From: Arenibacter algicola
GTDB lineage: Bacteria; Bacteroidota; Bacteroidia; Flavobacteriales; Flavobacteriaceae
Length of the DNA: 64,000 nucleotides
Assembly (NCBI RefSeq): GCF_018860365.1
Contig: NZ_JAHKPO010000024.1
Location: 310,001-374,000, forward strand
Direction of reading: 5' to 3'
Part shown: in pieces, positions 17,346-25,058 of the stretch
Position numbering within the stretch: the stretch's first letter is position 1
Layout of the letters: every line of letters begins with the position of its first letter
Translations under genes and position numbers: made by a program
The notes under the pieces: model-generated
What the model was told of the DNA's origin: nothing
Seen by the model: the letters and a program-made list of their open reading frames with translations, nothing else
Database searches by the model: none

Positions 17346-18311
17346 TTGAAATCTTCCATTAAGAATACCTTAAAAACAATTCTCCCCATACTGCTGGGTG
17401 TTTTTTTGGTTTGGTATTCTTATTATTCCACTTCCGAAGAGGATAGATCGGAAATAATACATTACATAAAAAATGCAGACCTTTTTTGGGTCGGGGTATC
17501 CGTTTTTTTAGGAATCCTCACACACCTTTCCAGAGCTGTAAGATGGAATTATTTGTTGCAGCCATTAGGCTATAAGCCGAAACTATTCAACAATATATTG
17601 ATCATATTAACGGCCTATTTTACGAATTTGGGAATACCTAGGTCCGGAGAAATATTAAGGGCTACAGCCTTGGCCACCTACGAGCATGTTCCCTTCCAAA
17701 AAGGCTTTGGAACCATAGTTACCGAAAGGGTCATCGACCTGGTTATGCTATTCCTGATTGTGGCCATAGCACTCTTCCTTCAAACCGAAATTATATGGGA
17801 CTTCCTTCAACAAAAAGGTTTTAATCTTGTATTGCTATTGGTACTACTTGGTTCTGGGATATTGGCCCTATCCATTGGTATGTATATACTAAAAAAATCA
17901 AAATCAAAATTGGCCCTGAAACTAAAAACATTTTTGAGAGGCCTTTTGGAGGGCATCCTCAGTATTTTTAGAATGAAGAACAAATGGGGTTTTGTTTTTC
18001 ACACCTTATTTATTTGGCTAGCCTATATAGCCATGTTTTGGGTAATAAAATATACGGTTCTGGAAACCGTGGACCTAAGCGTAAGTCAGTTACTGGTAGC
18101 CTTTGTGGCAGGAGCCTTTGCCATGTCCGCTACCAATGGTGGCATAGGCATTTATCCCATTGCCGTTAGTAGCGCCTTGGCAATTTTCGGCATTAGCAAG
18201 GTTTCAGGCGATGCCTTCGGATGGATTATGTGGATTTCACAAACTTTAATGATAGTAGTATTTGGCGCAATATCTTTTCTGATTTTACCGTTATGGAACA
18301 GAAACAAATAG
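17346..18311 (+). CDS. Lysylphosphatidylglycerol synthase/flippase-like membrane protein (YbhN/UPF0104 type)
   Basis: 321 residues with about eight hydrophobic segments. Family marks include L-S-R-A-V-R-W-N-Y-L-L-Q-P-L-G-Y, the N-L-G-I-P-R-S-G-E-I-L-R-A loop, T-E-R-V-I-D-L and the late N-G-G-I-G-I-Y-P. These belong to the integral membrane domain family of MprF and AglD homologues (UPF0104), often annotated as flippase-like. There is no C-terminal aminoacyl-transferase domain. The chosen start is TTG at 17346, 2 bp after the panD stop, with no better in-frame start near, so translation is probably coupled to panD. Function in lipid handling is a family-level guess. Confidence 0.85.
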   Translation: MKSSIKNTLKTILPILLGVFLVWYSYYSTSEEDRSEIIHYIKNADLFWVGVSVFLGILTHLSRAVRWNYLLQPLGYKPKLFNNILIILTAYFTNLGIPRSGEILRATALATYEHVPFQKGFGTIVTERVIDLVMLFLIVAIALFLQTEIIWDFLQQKGFNLVLLLVLLGSGILALSIGMYILKKSKSKLALKLKTFLRGLLEGILSIFRMKNKWGFVFHTLFIWLAYIAMFWVIKYTVLETVDLSVSQLLVAFVAGAFAMSATNGGIGIYPIAVSSALAIFGISKVSGDAFGWIMWISQTLMIVVFGAISFLILPLWNRNK

Positions 18312-18336
18312 TCTTCTATTGCCCAAATACTGTTCT

Positions 18337-19479
18337 ATGCAACGTTTTTTTACTTTATTGGCCTTGTTTGTCTACTTTGGCAGCAATGCACAGGTAACCC
18401 AAGAAATATTCGAATCCTTCAAATTACAGGAGCGCAGGGATGTACAATACTACTTCCCCGAAACCTATACCGCAGAAAAAAAATATCCTATCATTGTTGT
18501 TCTAGATGGAGAATATCTATTTGATCAAGTGGTGGCCAACGCAAAATTTTACAGTAATTTCCACGGTATGCCGGAAGCTATTGTAGTTGGCGTAAATCAA
18601 TCTAAAAACAACCTAAGGAATCAGGATTGTGCCTTTGAGCCCGATAGTGGTCTGCCCAACGAAAAAGGCAAACTGTTCTTCGAGTTTTTGGGAATGGAAC
18701 TTATCCCTTATTTGGAAACCAAATTCAGTACAGCTCCCTTTAAAATGTTCGTAGGATATGATATCACTGCCAATTTTGGAAATTTTTACCTCTTTAAGGA
18801 CGATTCCCTTTTCAATGCCTATATAAGCATTTCACCATACTTGGCCCCAGAAATGGAAACAAGGGTGCCTTCGAGGTTATCGGTGATGAAAAAGAAAATA
18901 TTCTACCAATTGATCTTGGAGGGCGAAAAAAGTGAAAATAGCAATAGGGTCTTGGCATTGGATCAAAACTTAAAAGGGATGAAAAGTGATAATTTGCACT
19001 ATTTCTTTGATAAATACGAGAATGCAGACCATATTTCAGTAGCCACCTACGGCATTGGGAAAGCCTTCGACAATATCTTTGGGATGTTCAAACCCATAAG
19101 TCCAAAGGAGTACAAAGAAAAGATTTTAACCCAGGTTGGACCTGTATTTGATTATCTGGCAGACAAACAGGCTTCCATAGAAAATCTATTTGGCTTTAGA
19201 AAAACAACCAGTCTAAACGACATTATGGCCATATATGCCGCCTCTAGAAAAAAGGAAGATTTTGAATCCCTGAAGCCCTTGTCAGATCTTTGTAAAAAAG
19301 AGTATCCCAATACTATGTTGGGCTTTTATTTTGAAGCCGAATATTACGAGCAATTGGGCGAACCTAAAAAGGCCCTAAGGACTTTTGAAAAGGCTTTTGG
19401 CATGGAAGAAATTGATTTTCTCACCAAAGAAATGGCCTTGGAAAAAATTGATGCCCTCAAAGCTGATTTTGGATACTAA
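18337..19479 (+). CDS. Esterase-like alpha/beta-hydrolase fold protein with altered nucleophile site
   Basis: 380 residues from ATG 18337; a TTG 18 bp upstream is in frame, but the ATG gives a clean signal peptide (M-Q-R-F-F-T-L-L-A-L... ending S-N-A-Q). The N-terminal two thirds match the putative esterase (Esterase D/IroE-like) family: Y-P-I-I-V-V-L-D-G-E-Y-L-F-D, A-I-V-V-G-V-N-Q and I-S-I-S-P-Y-L. Where G-H-S-x-G is expected the sequence is V-G-Y-D-I-T-A-N-F-G, so the nucleophile Ser is Asp and the enzyme may be inactive. The C-terminal ~100 residues are helical with TPR-like character (A-E-Y-Y-E-Q-L-G-E-P-K-K-A-L). It follows the flippase-like gene by 25 bp, probably in the panC operon. 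Confidence 0.75.
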   Translation: MQRFFTLLALFVYFGSNAQVTQEIFESFKLQERRDVQYYFPETYTAEKKYPIIVVLDGEYLFDQVVANAKFYSNFHGMPEAIVVGVNQSKNNLRNQDCAFEPDSGLPNEKGKLFFEFLGMELIPYLETKFSTAPFKMFVGYDITANFGNFYLFKDDSLFNAYISISPYLAPEMETRVPSRLSVMKKKIFYQLILEGEKSENSNRVLALDQNLKGMKSDNLHYFFDKYENADHISVATYGIGKAFDNIFGMFKPISPKEYKEKILTQVGPVFDYLADKQASIENLFGFRKTTSLNDIMAIYAASRKKEDFESLKPLSDLCKKEYPNTMLGFYFEAEYYEQLGEPKKALRTFEKAFGMEEIDFLTKEMALEKIDALKADFGY

Positions 19480-19708
19480 ACCAGCTTTTACATAAATGCT
19501 CAGGCGAAATTAAAAATCCTAAAGTCCGGAAGTTTGTAAATCTGCCATTGGTGTTACCTGCATAGTCATTTATCCATCATGTTGGGAAATACTTATTGCC
19601 CTTACCCCATTACCTTAACTGCACTTGGCATCATTTTAGCCTAAGTGTACAAAACCCTACATCCTTTTCAAACTTCTTATTACCTTAGCGCAAACCATAA
19701 TTTAAATA

Positions 19709-21070
19709 ATGGCCAAAACAAAAACTGCTTTTTTTTGTCAGAACTGTGGAACGCAATATGCCAAGTGGGTAGGACAATGTGGAGCTTGCAAGCAATGGAA
19801 CACCGTTGTGGAAGAGGTAATTCAGAAAGAGGAAAAAGTATCTTGGAAAAGTTCTTCCCAGCCCTCCAAAAAAATTGCAAAACCATTAAGGGTCAATGAA
19901 ATTAGCACCGACAGGGAAACAAGACTCAACACTTTCGATCTGGAGTTCAATAGGGTCCTAGGTGGTGGATTGGTCCCTGGCTCCCTAACCCTCTTGGGCG
20001 GGGAGCCCGGAGTTGGAAAAAGTACTTTATTACTACAAATAGCCCTTAAACTCCCTTACAAAACTTTATATGTTTCCGGGGAAGAGAGTCAAAAACAAAT
20101 TAAAATGCGTGCAGATCGCATTCACCCCAATAGTGAAACTTGTTTTATCCTTACCGAGACCAAAACCCAGAACATTTTTCAACAGATCGAAGCCACTGAG
20201 CCCGATATTGTGGTGATAGATTCCATACAAACCCTTCATACGGATTATATTGAGTCTACGGCAGGCAGTATTTCCCAGATACGGGAATGCACGGCGGAAC
20301 TCATAAAATTTGCCAAGGAAACCAACACTCCAGTTATCCTCATTGGGCATATCACCAAAGATGGCACTATCGCCGGACCCAAAATATTGGAGCACATGGT
20401 AGATACCGTTTTGCAATTTGAGGGCGATAGAAATTACGTGTACCGCATCCTAAGATCCCTAAAGAACCGTTTTGGATCTACCTCCGAATTAGGAATATAT
20501 GAAATGCAGGGAAGCGGTCTAAGGGAAGTTAACAATCCGTCCGAAATTCTAATTTCCAAGAACGACGAAGGTTTAAGCGGAACATCAATTGCTTCTACCG
20601 TAGAAGGTATGCGCCCTCTGATGATAGAAATACAGGCCTTGGTAAGCACAGCAGTATATGGCACGCCACAGCGTTCCACCACAGGTTACAACGCAAAGCG
20701 ATTGAACATGCTTTTGGCGGTACTGGAAAAAAGGGCCGGATTTAAATTGGCGGCAAAGGATGTTTTTCTAAACATTACTGGAGGTATATCTGTGGACGAC
20801 CCCGCCATTGACCTTGCCGTTATTGCGGCCATCCTCTCCAGTAACGAGGACATTCCCATAGAAAAAGGGGTGTGTTTTGCTGCCGAGGTAGGTCTTGCTG
20901 GTGAAATAAGGCCGGTACAACGTATAGATCAACGTATTTTGGAAGCAGAAAAATTGGGTTTCAGCACAATCTATGTTTCCAAAAACAATAAGATAACCTT
21001 AAAAAACACCCAAATCCGAATACAATTGGCCTCCAAGATCGAAGATGTAGCCAATAGTCTATTCTCCTAG
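19709..21070 (+). CDS. radA: DNA repair protein RadA
   Basis: 453 residues. The N-terminal C4 zinc finger (C-Q-N-C...C-G-A-C, about residues 10-30) is followed by a RecA-like ATPase with Walker A G-G-E-P-G-V-G-K-S-T at about 92-101 and Walker B I-V-V-I-D-S-I-Q-T. The RadA-specific L-K-N-R-F-G-S-T motif is at about 250. A Lon-protease-like C-terminal domain (G-G-I-S-V-D-D-P-A, A-A-E-V-G-L-A-G-E-I-R-P-V) completes it. RadA drives branch migration of recombination intermediates. It appears to be a single-gene unit. Confidence 0.98.
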   Translation: MAKTKTAFFCQNCGTQYAKWVGQCGACKQWNTVVEEVIQKEEKVSWKSSSQPSKKIAKPLRVNEISTDRETRLNTFDLEFNRVLGGGLVPGSLTLLGGEPGVGKSTLLLQIALKLPYKTLYVSGEESQKQIKMRADRIHPNSETCFILTETKTQNIFQQIEATEPDIVVIDSIQTLHTDYIESTAGSISQIRECTAELIKFAKETNTPVILIGHITKDGTIAGPKILEHMVDTVLQFEGDRNYVYRILRSLKNRFGSTSELGIYEMQGSGLREVNNPSEILISKNDEGLSGTSIASTVEGMRPLMIEIQALVSTAVYGTPQRSTTGYNAKRLNMLLAVLEKRAGFKLAAKDVFLNITGGISVDDPAIDLAVIAAILSSNEDIPIEKGVCFAAEVGLAGEIRPVQRIDQRILEAEKLGFSTIYVSKNNKITLKNTQIRIQLASKIEDVANSLFS

Positions 21071-21088
21071 TGCCCGCTTAAGTATTCG

Positions 21089-21196
21089 CTATTTTTTAGA
21101 ATTGAACATCCTTGCCAAAACCATCATTAGAACCACGACCACAACAATTAAACCCAGTTGCCAAAAACCTACTTTTAAAAAATATATCGCTATCAT
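21089..21196 (-). CDS. Small single-TM protein, 35 residues
   Basis: The ORF reads M-I-A-I-Y-F-L-K-V-G-F-W-Q-L-G-L, then a strongly hydrophobic V/L/M stretch (about 16-28), then a basic tail R-M-F-N-S-K-K. It starts 4 bp after the stop of the aldo/keto reductase gene, and the AGGA of the preceding CTCCTTGAGGAT can serve as ribosome-binding site, so translational coupling is likely. The short N-terminus with F-W-Q-L before the TM helix is reminiscent of TatA-type starts, but the F-G hinge and amphipathic helix are absent. No function is assigned. Confidence 0.45.
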   Translation of the reverse strand: MIAIYFLKVGFWQLGLIVVVVVLMMVLARMFNSKK

Positions 21197-21200
21197 ATCC

Positions 21201-22241
21201 TCAAGGAGCTGGATTAGGAATTTCATTGTGTATCGCCTCAATACCCTTTAGTACCTCCTCGCTTAATTGCACCTCTATACTCCCTATATTTTCCTTAAGC
21301 TGATCCATAGTAGTGGCGCCAATTATATTGGAGGTTAAAAATGGTCTCGAATTTACAAAGGCAAGTGCCATTTGTGCTAATGACAAGCCGTTAGCCCGGG
21401 CCAAATCATAATATTTTTGGGTTGCCTTAATAGCCGTTTCACTACTGTACCTATTGTAATTTGGAAAAAGGGAAATCCTGGAATTCTCCGGTTTTCTTTC
21501 TCCCAAATACTTGCCGCTCAAAGTACCAAAGCCCAAAGGGGAATAAGCCAATAAGCCTAAATTTTCCCGATGTGAAATTTCTGCCAAACCAACTTCAAAA
21601 AGACGGTTTAAAAGGCTATATGGATTCTGTATGGTAATCATTCTTGGTAAACTGGCATGTACCTTGCTTTCCTCCAAGTACCTCATAGCTCCCCATGGAG
21701 TTTCGTTGGAAATACCTACGTGTCTAATTTTTCCTTCTCTTACAAGGTCTCTTAAAGCTTCCAATATCTGATGGATATTGTCCTCCCAATGGTCATTGAT
21801 ACTATGCTTATACCCTCTTTTTCCAAAATAATTTGTTGTCCGATCCGGCCAATGCAACTGATAAAGATCCAAATAGTCCGTTTGCAAGCGCGAAAGGCTT
21901 CCCTCAACGGCCTGTTTAATGGTGTCCCGGTTTATTCCTGTGGTTCTGATGAACTTGGTCATTTCGGCTTTTCCTGCAATCTTGGATGCCAAAATTACCT
22001 TATCGCGGTTCTTTTTCTTTTTAAACCAATTGCCAATAATTCTTTCGGTGTCAGCATATCGCTCCTTTGTGGCTGGAATGGGATACAATTCTGCGGTATC
22101 AAAAAAATTAATTCCCTGTTCCAAGGCATAATCCATCTGCTCGTGGCCCTCCTCTTGCGTATTTTGTCGGCCCCAGGTCATGGTGCCCAGACATATTTTA
22201 CTTACTTCAATTTCGGTGTGGGGGAGATTGGTATACTTCAT
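21201..22241 (-). CDS. Aldo/keto reductase (Tas-like)
   Basis: 346 residues forming a complete (beta/alpha)8 aldo/keto reductase. It begins M-K-Y-T-N-L-P-H-T-E-I-E-V-S-K-I-C-L-G-T-M-T-W-G, and the catalytic Asp/Tyr pair is in F-D-T-A-E-L-Y-P. The catalytic Lys is in I-L-A-S-K-I-A-G, the His in Y-Q-L-H-W-P-D-R, and the NADP-binding end in S-N-I-I-G-A-T-T-M-D-Q-L. The inserted I-N-D-H-W-E-D-N-I segment is characteristic of the Tas (NADP(H)-dependent) subfamily. It is cytosolic and reduces aldehydes or ketones; the physiological substrate is unknown. A 35-residue membrane ORF follows after 4 bp. Confidence 0.93.
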   Translation of the reverse strand: MKYTNLPHTEIEVSKICLGTMTWGRQNTQEEGHEQMDYALEQGINFFDTAELYPIPATKERYADTERIIGNWFKKKKNRDKVILASKIAGKAEMTKFIRTTGINRDTIKQAVEGSLSRLQTDYLDLYQLHWPDRTTNYFGKRGYKHSINDHWEDNIHQILEALRDLVREGKIRHVGISNETPWGAMRYLEESKVHASLPRMITIQNPYSLLNRLFEVGLAEISHRENLGLLAYSPLGFGTLSGKYLGERKPENSRISLFPNYNRYSSETAIKATQKYYDLARANGLSLAQMALAFVNSRPFLTSNIIGATTMDQLKENIGSIEVQLSEEVLKGIEAIHNEIPNPAP

Positions 22242-22314
22242 TCAGGTGCTTTTTGAGTGTAAAAAAAATAATTAATATCTACTAAAACAAATAAATGTCC
22301 CAACTCTCGTTATA

Positions 22315-23871
22315 TCACTCAACTTGCGTCAACAATAAAACCTGTGGAAATGAAGATATACCAGTAGAAGCCACCACCTTGGCCATTTCATTAATATTAA
22401 ACATAAAGGACCCCAGCATTACATCTGGCCTACTATCCCCATTAAAATCGGCCACTTCCATAGTCAACCATCTACCATATACTGCGTCCGGATGAAAAGA
22501 TGCAGTGAATTTCAAATTTCCGTTGTTCAATAAATAGACGAAGCTTTCCCTAGGGTCTTTAAGATCTGCATAAAATGATACGCCCACTATGTCCAAATCC
22601 CCATCATTATCAAAATCCCTGGCCACGGCCTTACTACATCCGAACATGGGATAAAAGAATGTTTCTTTAAAATTATTATGTCCGTCGTTCAGGTATATCC
22701 TAAGTCCTTGGTATGGTTTATCCACGTTGGAATAATCCCAATTGTCTCCATTGGTAAGCAAAATATCTTGAAATCCGTCATTATTAAAATCGACCAATTC
22801 GAAATAACTAACGCCATGTACCGGGGAAAATTCCAAAACCTTCGCTTGTTCAAACTCCCCATGTCCCTTATTGTAATAAATTGAAATTTGCTCATAGGCC
22901 TGTGCCATCAAGGCAATAATATCTGGTTTTTGATCCCCATTTAGATCTTTGATCGCTACCATTCGGGCCCCTGGTAAATTACTTAATACATGTTCCTTAG
23001 AGGGTTCAAAATCATCAAACCATGATAATTTGCCACCGTAATTTCCAAAGCTGCAAACCACTGCATCCTCTTTATCATCTCCGTTTAGATCGCCCGAAGC
23101 AAAATAAACCGGCCTTCGCAATTTTGAAATGGCTATGTTAGGGCTTTGACTATTCTCCCTTGTTTTTAAATTGGCCAGCCTACCCAACTCCTGATCGGAT
23201 GGCCTAAATTGCCCTATGGTCAAGAGCAAGGGGTCCGAATTTTCGTTGAACTCAATATGCGAGGCAGGACTATTCAATATCCAACTATTGCTGATTTCAC
23301 CCGTGTTTTTAAGGGCGTAAAGATTATTGTTGTCGCCTATATAAAGCTCTGACGTTGCCTCATTGAAGTTCAGCAATGACACTTTTGGAAGCTTGTTGTC
23401 TCCTATCGTTATAAATTGTGATTTAAAAGGGGCCTTTTCTTTGGTACGACTAACGGTTACTTGTTGCGACTCCAGTTTAATTGGGGCATTTTGAACATAA
23501 TATTCTACAATCCTGTCCCAATCCTCCTTTAAAATCAATGGAGCATCAGGATAGATATTTAGATTCCTTACAATACTTTCATCTATAGGGTCAAGGTCTT
23601 CAAAAGGATCGGCTCCATTTGTCCTAATGCCCAAGCGCATACCCATATTGGGCAGAACACTCTTCTGCCAAGTATTTTTATCCAATAATCCTGGCTCGGG
23701 AAAAGTATGGCACATTTGACAATACCTTTCTGCCAATTCCTTACCCGATGACTTTAATTTGGATTTTTGTTTCTGTGGCGGGAATATACTTTCACCCTGA
23801 AAAAAGATTGCTAAACAAAAAGATGACAGGCATAGAGCATAAATCAATCGAGAAACACTTACCATTTTCAT
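22315..23871 (-). CDS. Exported FG-GAP/VCBS repeat protein with a c-type haem motif
   Basis: 518 residues with an N-terminal signal or anchor (about 8-25). A C-Q-M-C-H haem-binding motif lies at 51-55 in R-Y-C-Q-M-C-H-T-F-P-E-P-G, within a small cytochrome-c-like region to about 135. From about 165 the chain is a beta-propeller of FG-GAP/VCBS repeats with five clear Ca-binding loops: D-L-N-G-D-D-K-E-D, D-L-N-G-D-Q-K-P-D, D-F-N-N-D-G-F-Q-D, D-F-D-N-D-G-D-L-D and D-F-N-G-D-S-R-P-D. A cytochrome plus propeller suggests an exported redox or ligand-binding protein. The gene lies alone between the aldo/keto reductase and exonuclease III genes. No partner dehydrogenase is adjacent. Confidence 0.85.
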   Translation of the reverse strand: MKMVSVSRLIYALCLSSFCLAIFFQGESIFPPQKQKSKLKSSGKELAERYCQMCHTFPEPGLLDKNTWQKSVLPNMGMRLGIRTNGADPFEDLDPIDESIVRNLNIYPDAPLILKEDWDRIVEYYVQNAPIKLESQQVTVSRTKEKAPFKSQFITIGDNKLPKVSLLNFNEATSELYIGDNNNLYALKNTGEISNSWILNSPASHIEFNENSDPLLLTIGQFRPSDQELGRLANLKTRENSQSPNIAISKLRRPVYFASGDLNGDDKEDAVVCSFGNYGGKLSWFDDFEPSKEHVLSNLPGARMVAIKDLNGDQKPDIIALMAQAYEQISIYYNKGHGEFEQAKVLEFSPVHGVSYFELVDFNNDGFQDILLTNGDNWDYSNVDKPYQGLRIYLNDGHNNFKETFFYPMFGCSKAVARDFDNDGDLDIVGVSFYADLKDPRESFVYLLNNGNLKFTASFHPDAVYGRWLTMEVADFNGDSRPDVMLGSFMFNINEMAKVVASTGISSFPQVLLLTQVE

Positions 23872-24052
23872 GCCCGCTCTTATTAGTTAAATTAGCCTTA
23901 TTCAATTACCGATCAAAGTTCCAAAATGGATAATGACATCTAAAATTAAAAATTACAATTTAATTCAACTAAGACCTTGCCCCAATATACTTTATTTAGG
24001 CAATCACTTCACATTTCAATGGATATAAAAATTATGTTCCAAGCCTATGTCT

Positions 24053-24814
24053 CTAATCCAACTCTACAAGAATGGGACAATGGTCACTATGAACGGCTTG
24101 CGACAAAATAACGGAACGCTTCAAACGACTCACCAGCGGCCTGCTGACCAAACCATAATCCAATCTCCATCCCTTATTATTGGCTCGGGAGTTTGCCCTA
24201 TAGCTCCACCACGTATAATTATCGGGCTCCTTGTTAAAATGTCTAAAGCTATCTACAAAACCACTATCCATAAAATTGCCGATCCACTCCCTTTCCACAG
24301 GTAAAAAACCGGAAACATTTTTGTTTCTAACAGGGTCATGAATATCTATAGCCTCATGACATATATTATAATCCCCGCAAATAATAAGATTCGGATTTTC
24401 CTTTTTTAAATCATCTATATAGTCTTGGAAATCGGCCATATACTGCAGTTTATGATCCAATCGGGCTATATTGGTTCCAGAGGGCAAATAAAGGCTCATG
24501 ACAGAGACTCCATTAAAATCGGCCCTAAGATTTCGCCCCTCAAAATCCATATAGTCTATTCCCGTTCCGTACTCCACATGGTCCGGTTGTGTTTTGGCAA
24601 GGATGGCCACTCCACTATATCCTTTCTTTTGGGCACTGTACCAGTAATGATAGTGATAACCCAAGGCTTCAAATACTGCCAGATCCAATTGATCCCGGTT
24701 GGCCTTGATTTCTTGCAAACACACCACATCCGGATTTACTGTTTTTAACCAATCCAAAAATCCCTTTTTCACAGCAGCCCTGATTCCATTTACGTTATAA
24801 GAAACAATTTTCAT
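24053..24814 (-). CDS. xth: Exodeoxyribonuclease III / AP endonuclease
   Basis: 253 residues, full exonuclease III length. The EEP fold motifs are present: S-Y-N-V-N-G-I-R-A-A at the start, metal-binding Glu in C-L-Q-E-I-K-A, I-C-G-D-Y-N-I-C-H with catalytic Asp/Asn, W-R-L-D-Y-G-L-V-S and the terminal S-D-H-C-P-I. It repairs abasic sites and has 3'-5' exonuclease activity. No signal peptide, in contrast to the EEP nuclease at 40685. Single-gene unit. Confidence 0.97.
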   Translation of the reverse strand: MKIVSYNVNGIRAAVKKGFLDWLKTVNPDVVCLQEIKANRDQLDLAVFEALGYHYHYWYSAQKKGYSGVAILAKTQPDHVEYGTGIDYMDFEGRNLRADFNGVSVMSLYLPSGTNIARLDHKLQYMADFQDYIDDLKKENPNLIICGDYNICHEAIDIHDPVRNKNVSGFLPVEREWIGNFMDSGFVDSFRHFNKEPDNYTWWSYRANSRANNKGWRLDYGLVSRPLVSRLKRSVILSQAVHSDHCPILVELD

Positions 24815-25033
24815 TTAAATATATTTATGCCGCACTCACCCCTTTTAAATATAATGAAGTTATATGTGCTTTAGTTTACTTCTATGTCCACTTTACCAAA
24901 ATCTGGCCAAAAATAGCCAATGTTTTTTGTAACCGAAAAGGCAGCGTAAAATAGTTAATATTTATACTTGCTTTAAAGTACCCAAGCCATGGAAACTTTG
25001 AATTTCAGTAGAAAAAAATCAGATAATAATCCT

Positions 25034-25041
25034 TAAGTTTG
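25034..25041 (+). promoter_or_regulatory. Candidate -7 promoter box for the TonB receptor at 25059
   Basis: TAAGTTTG matches TAnnTTTG, 17 bp before the ATG. A TTG lies about 33 bp upstream of the box, which is too far for the usual spacing. Confidence 0.3.
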
Positions 25042-25058
25042 AGACTTAAATTAAATGC

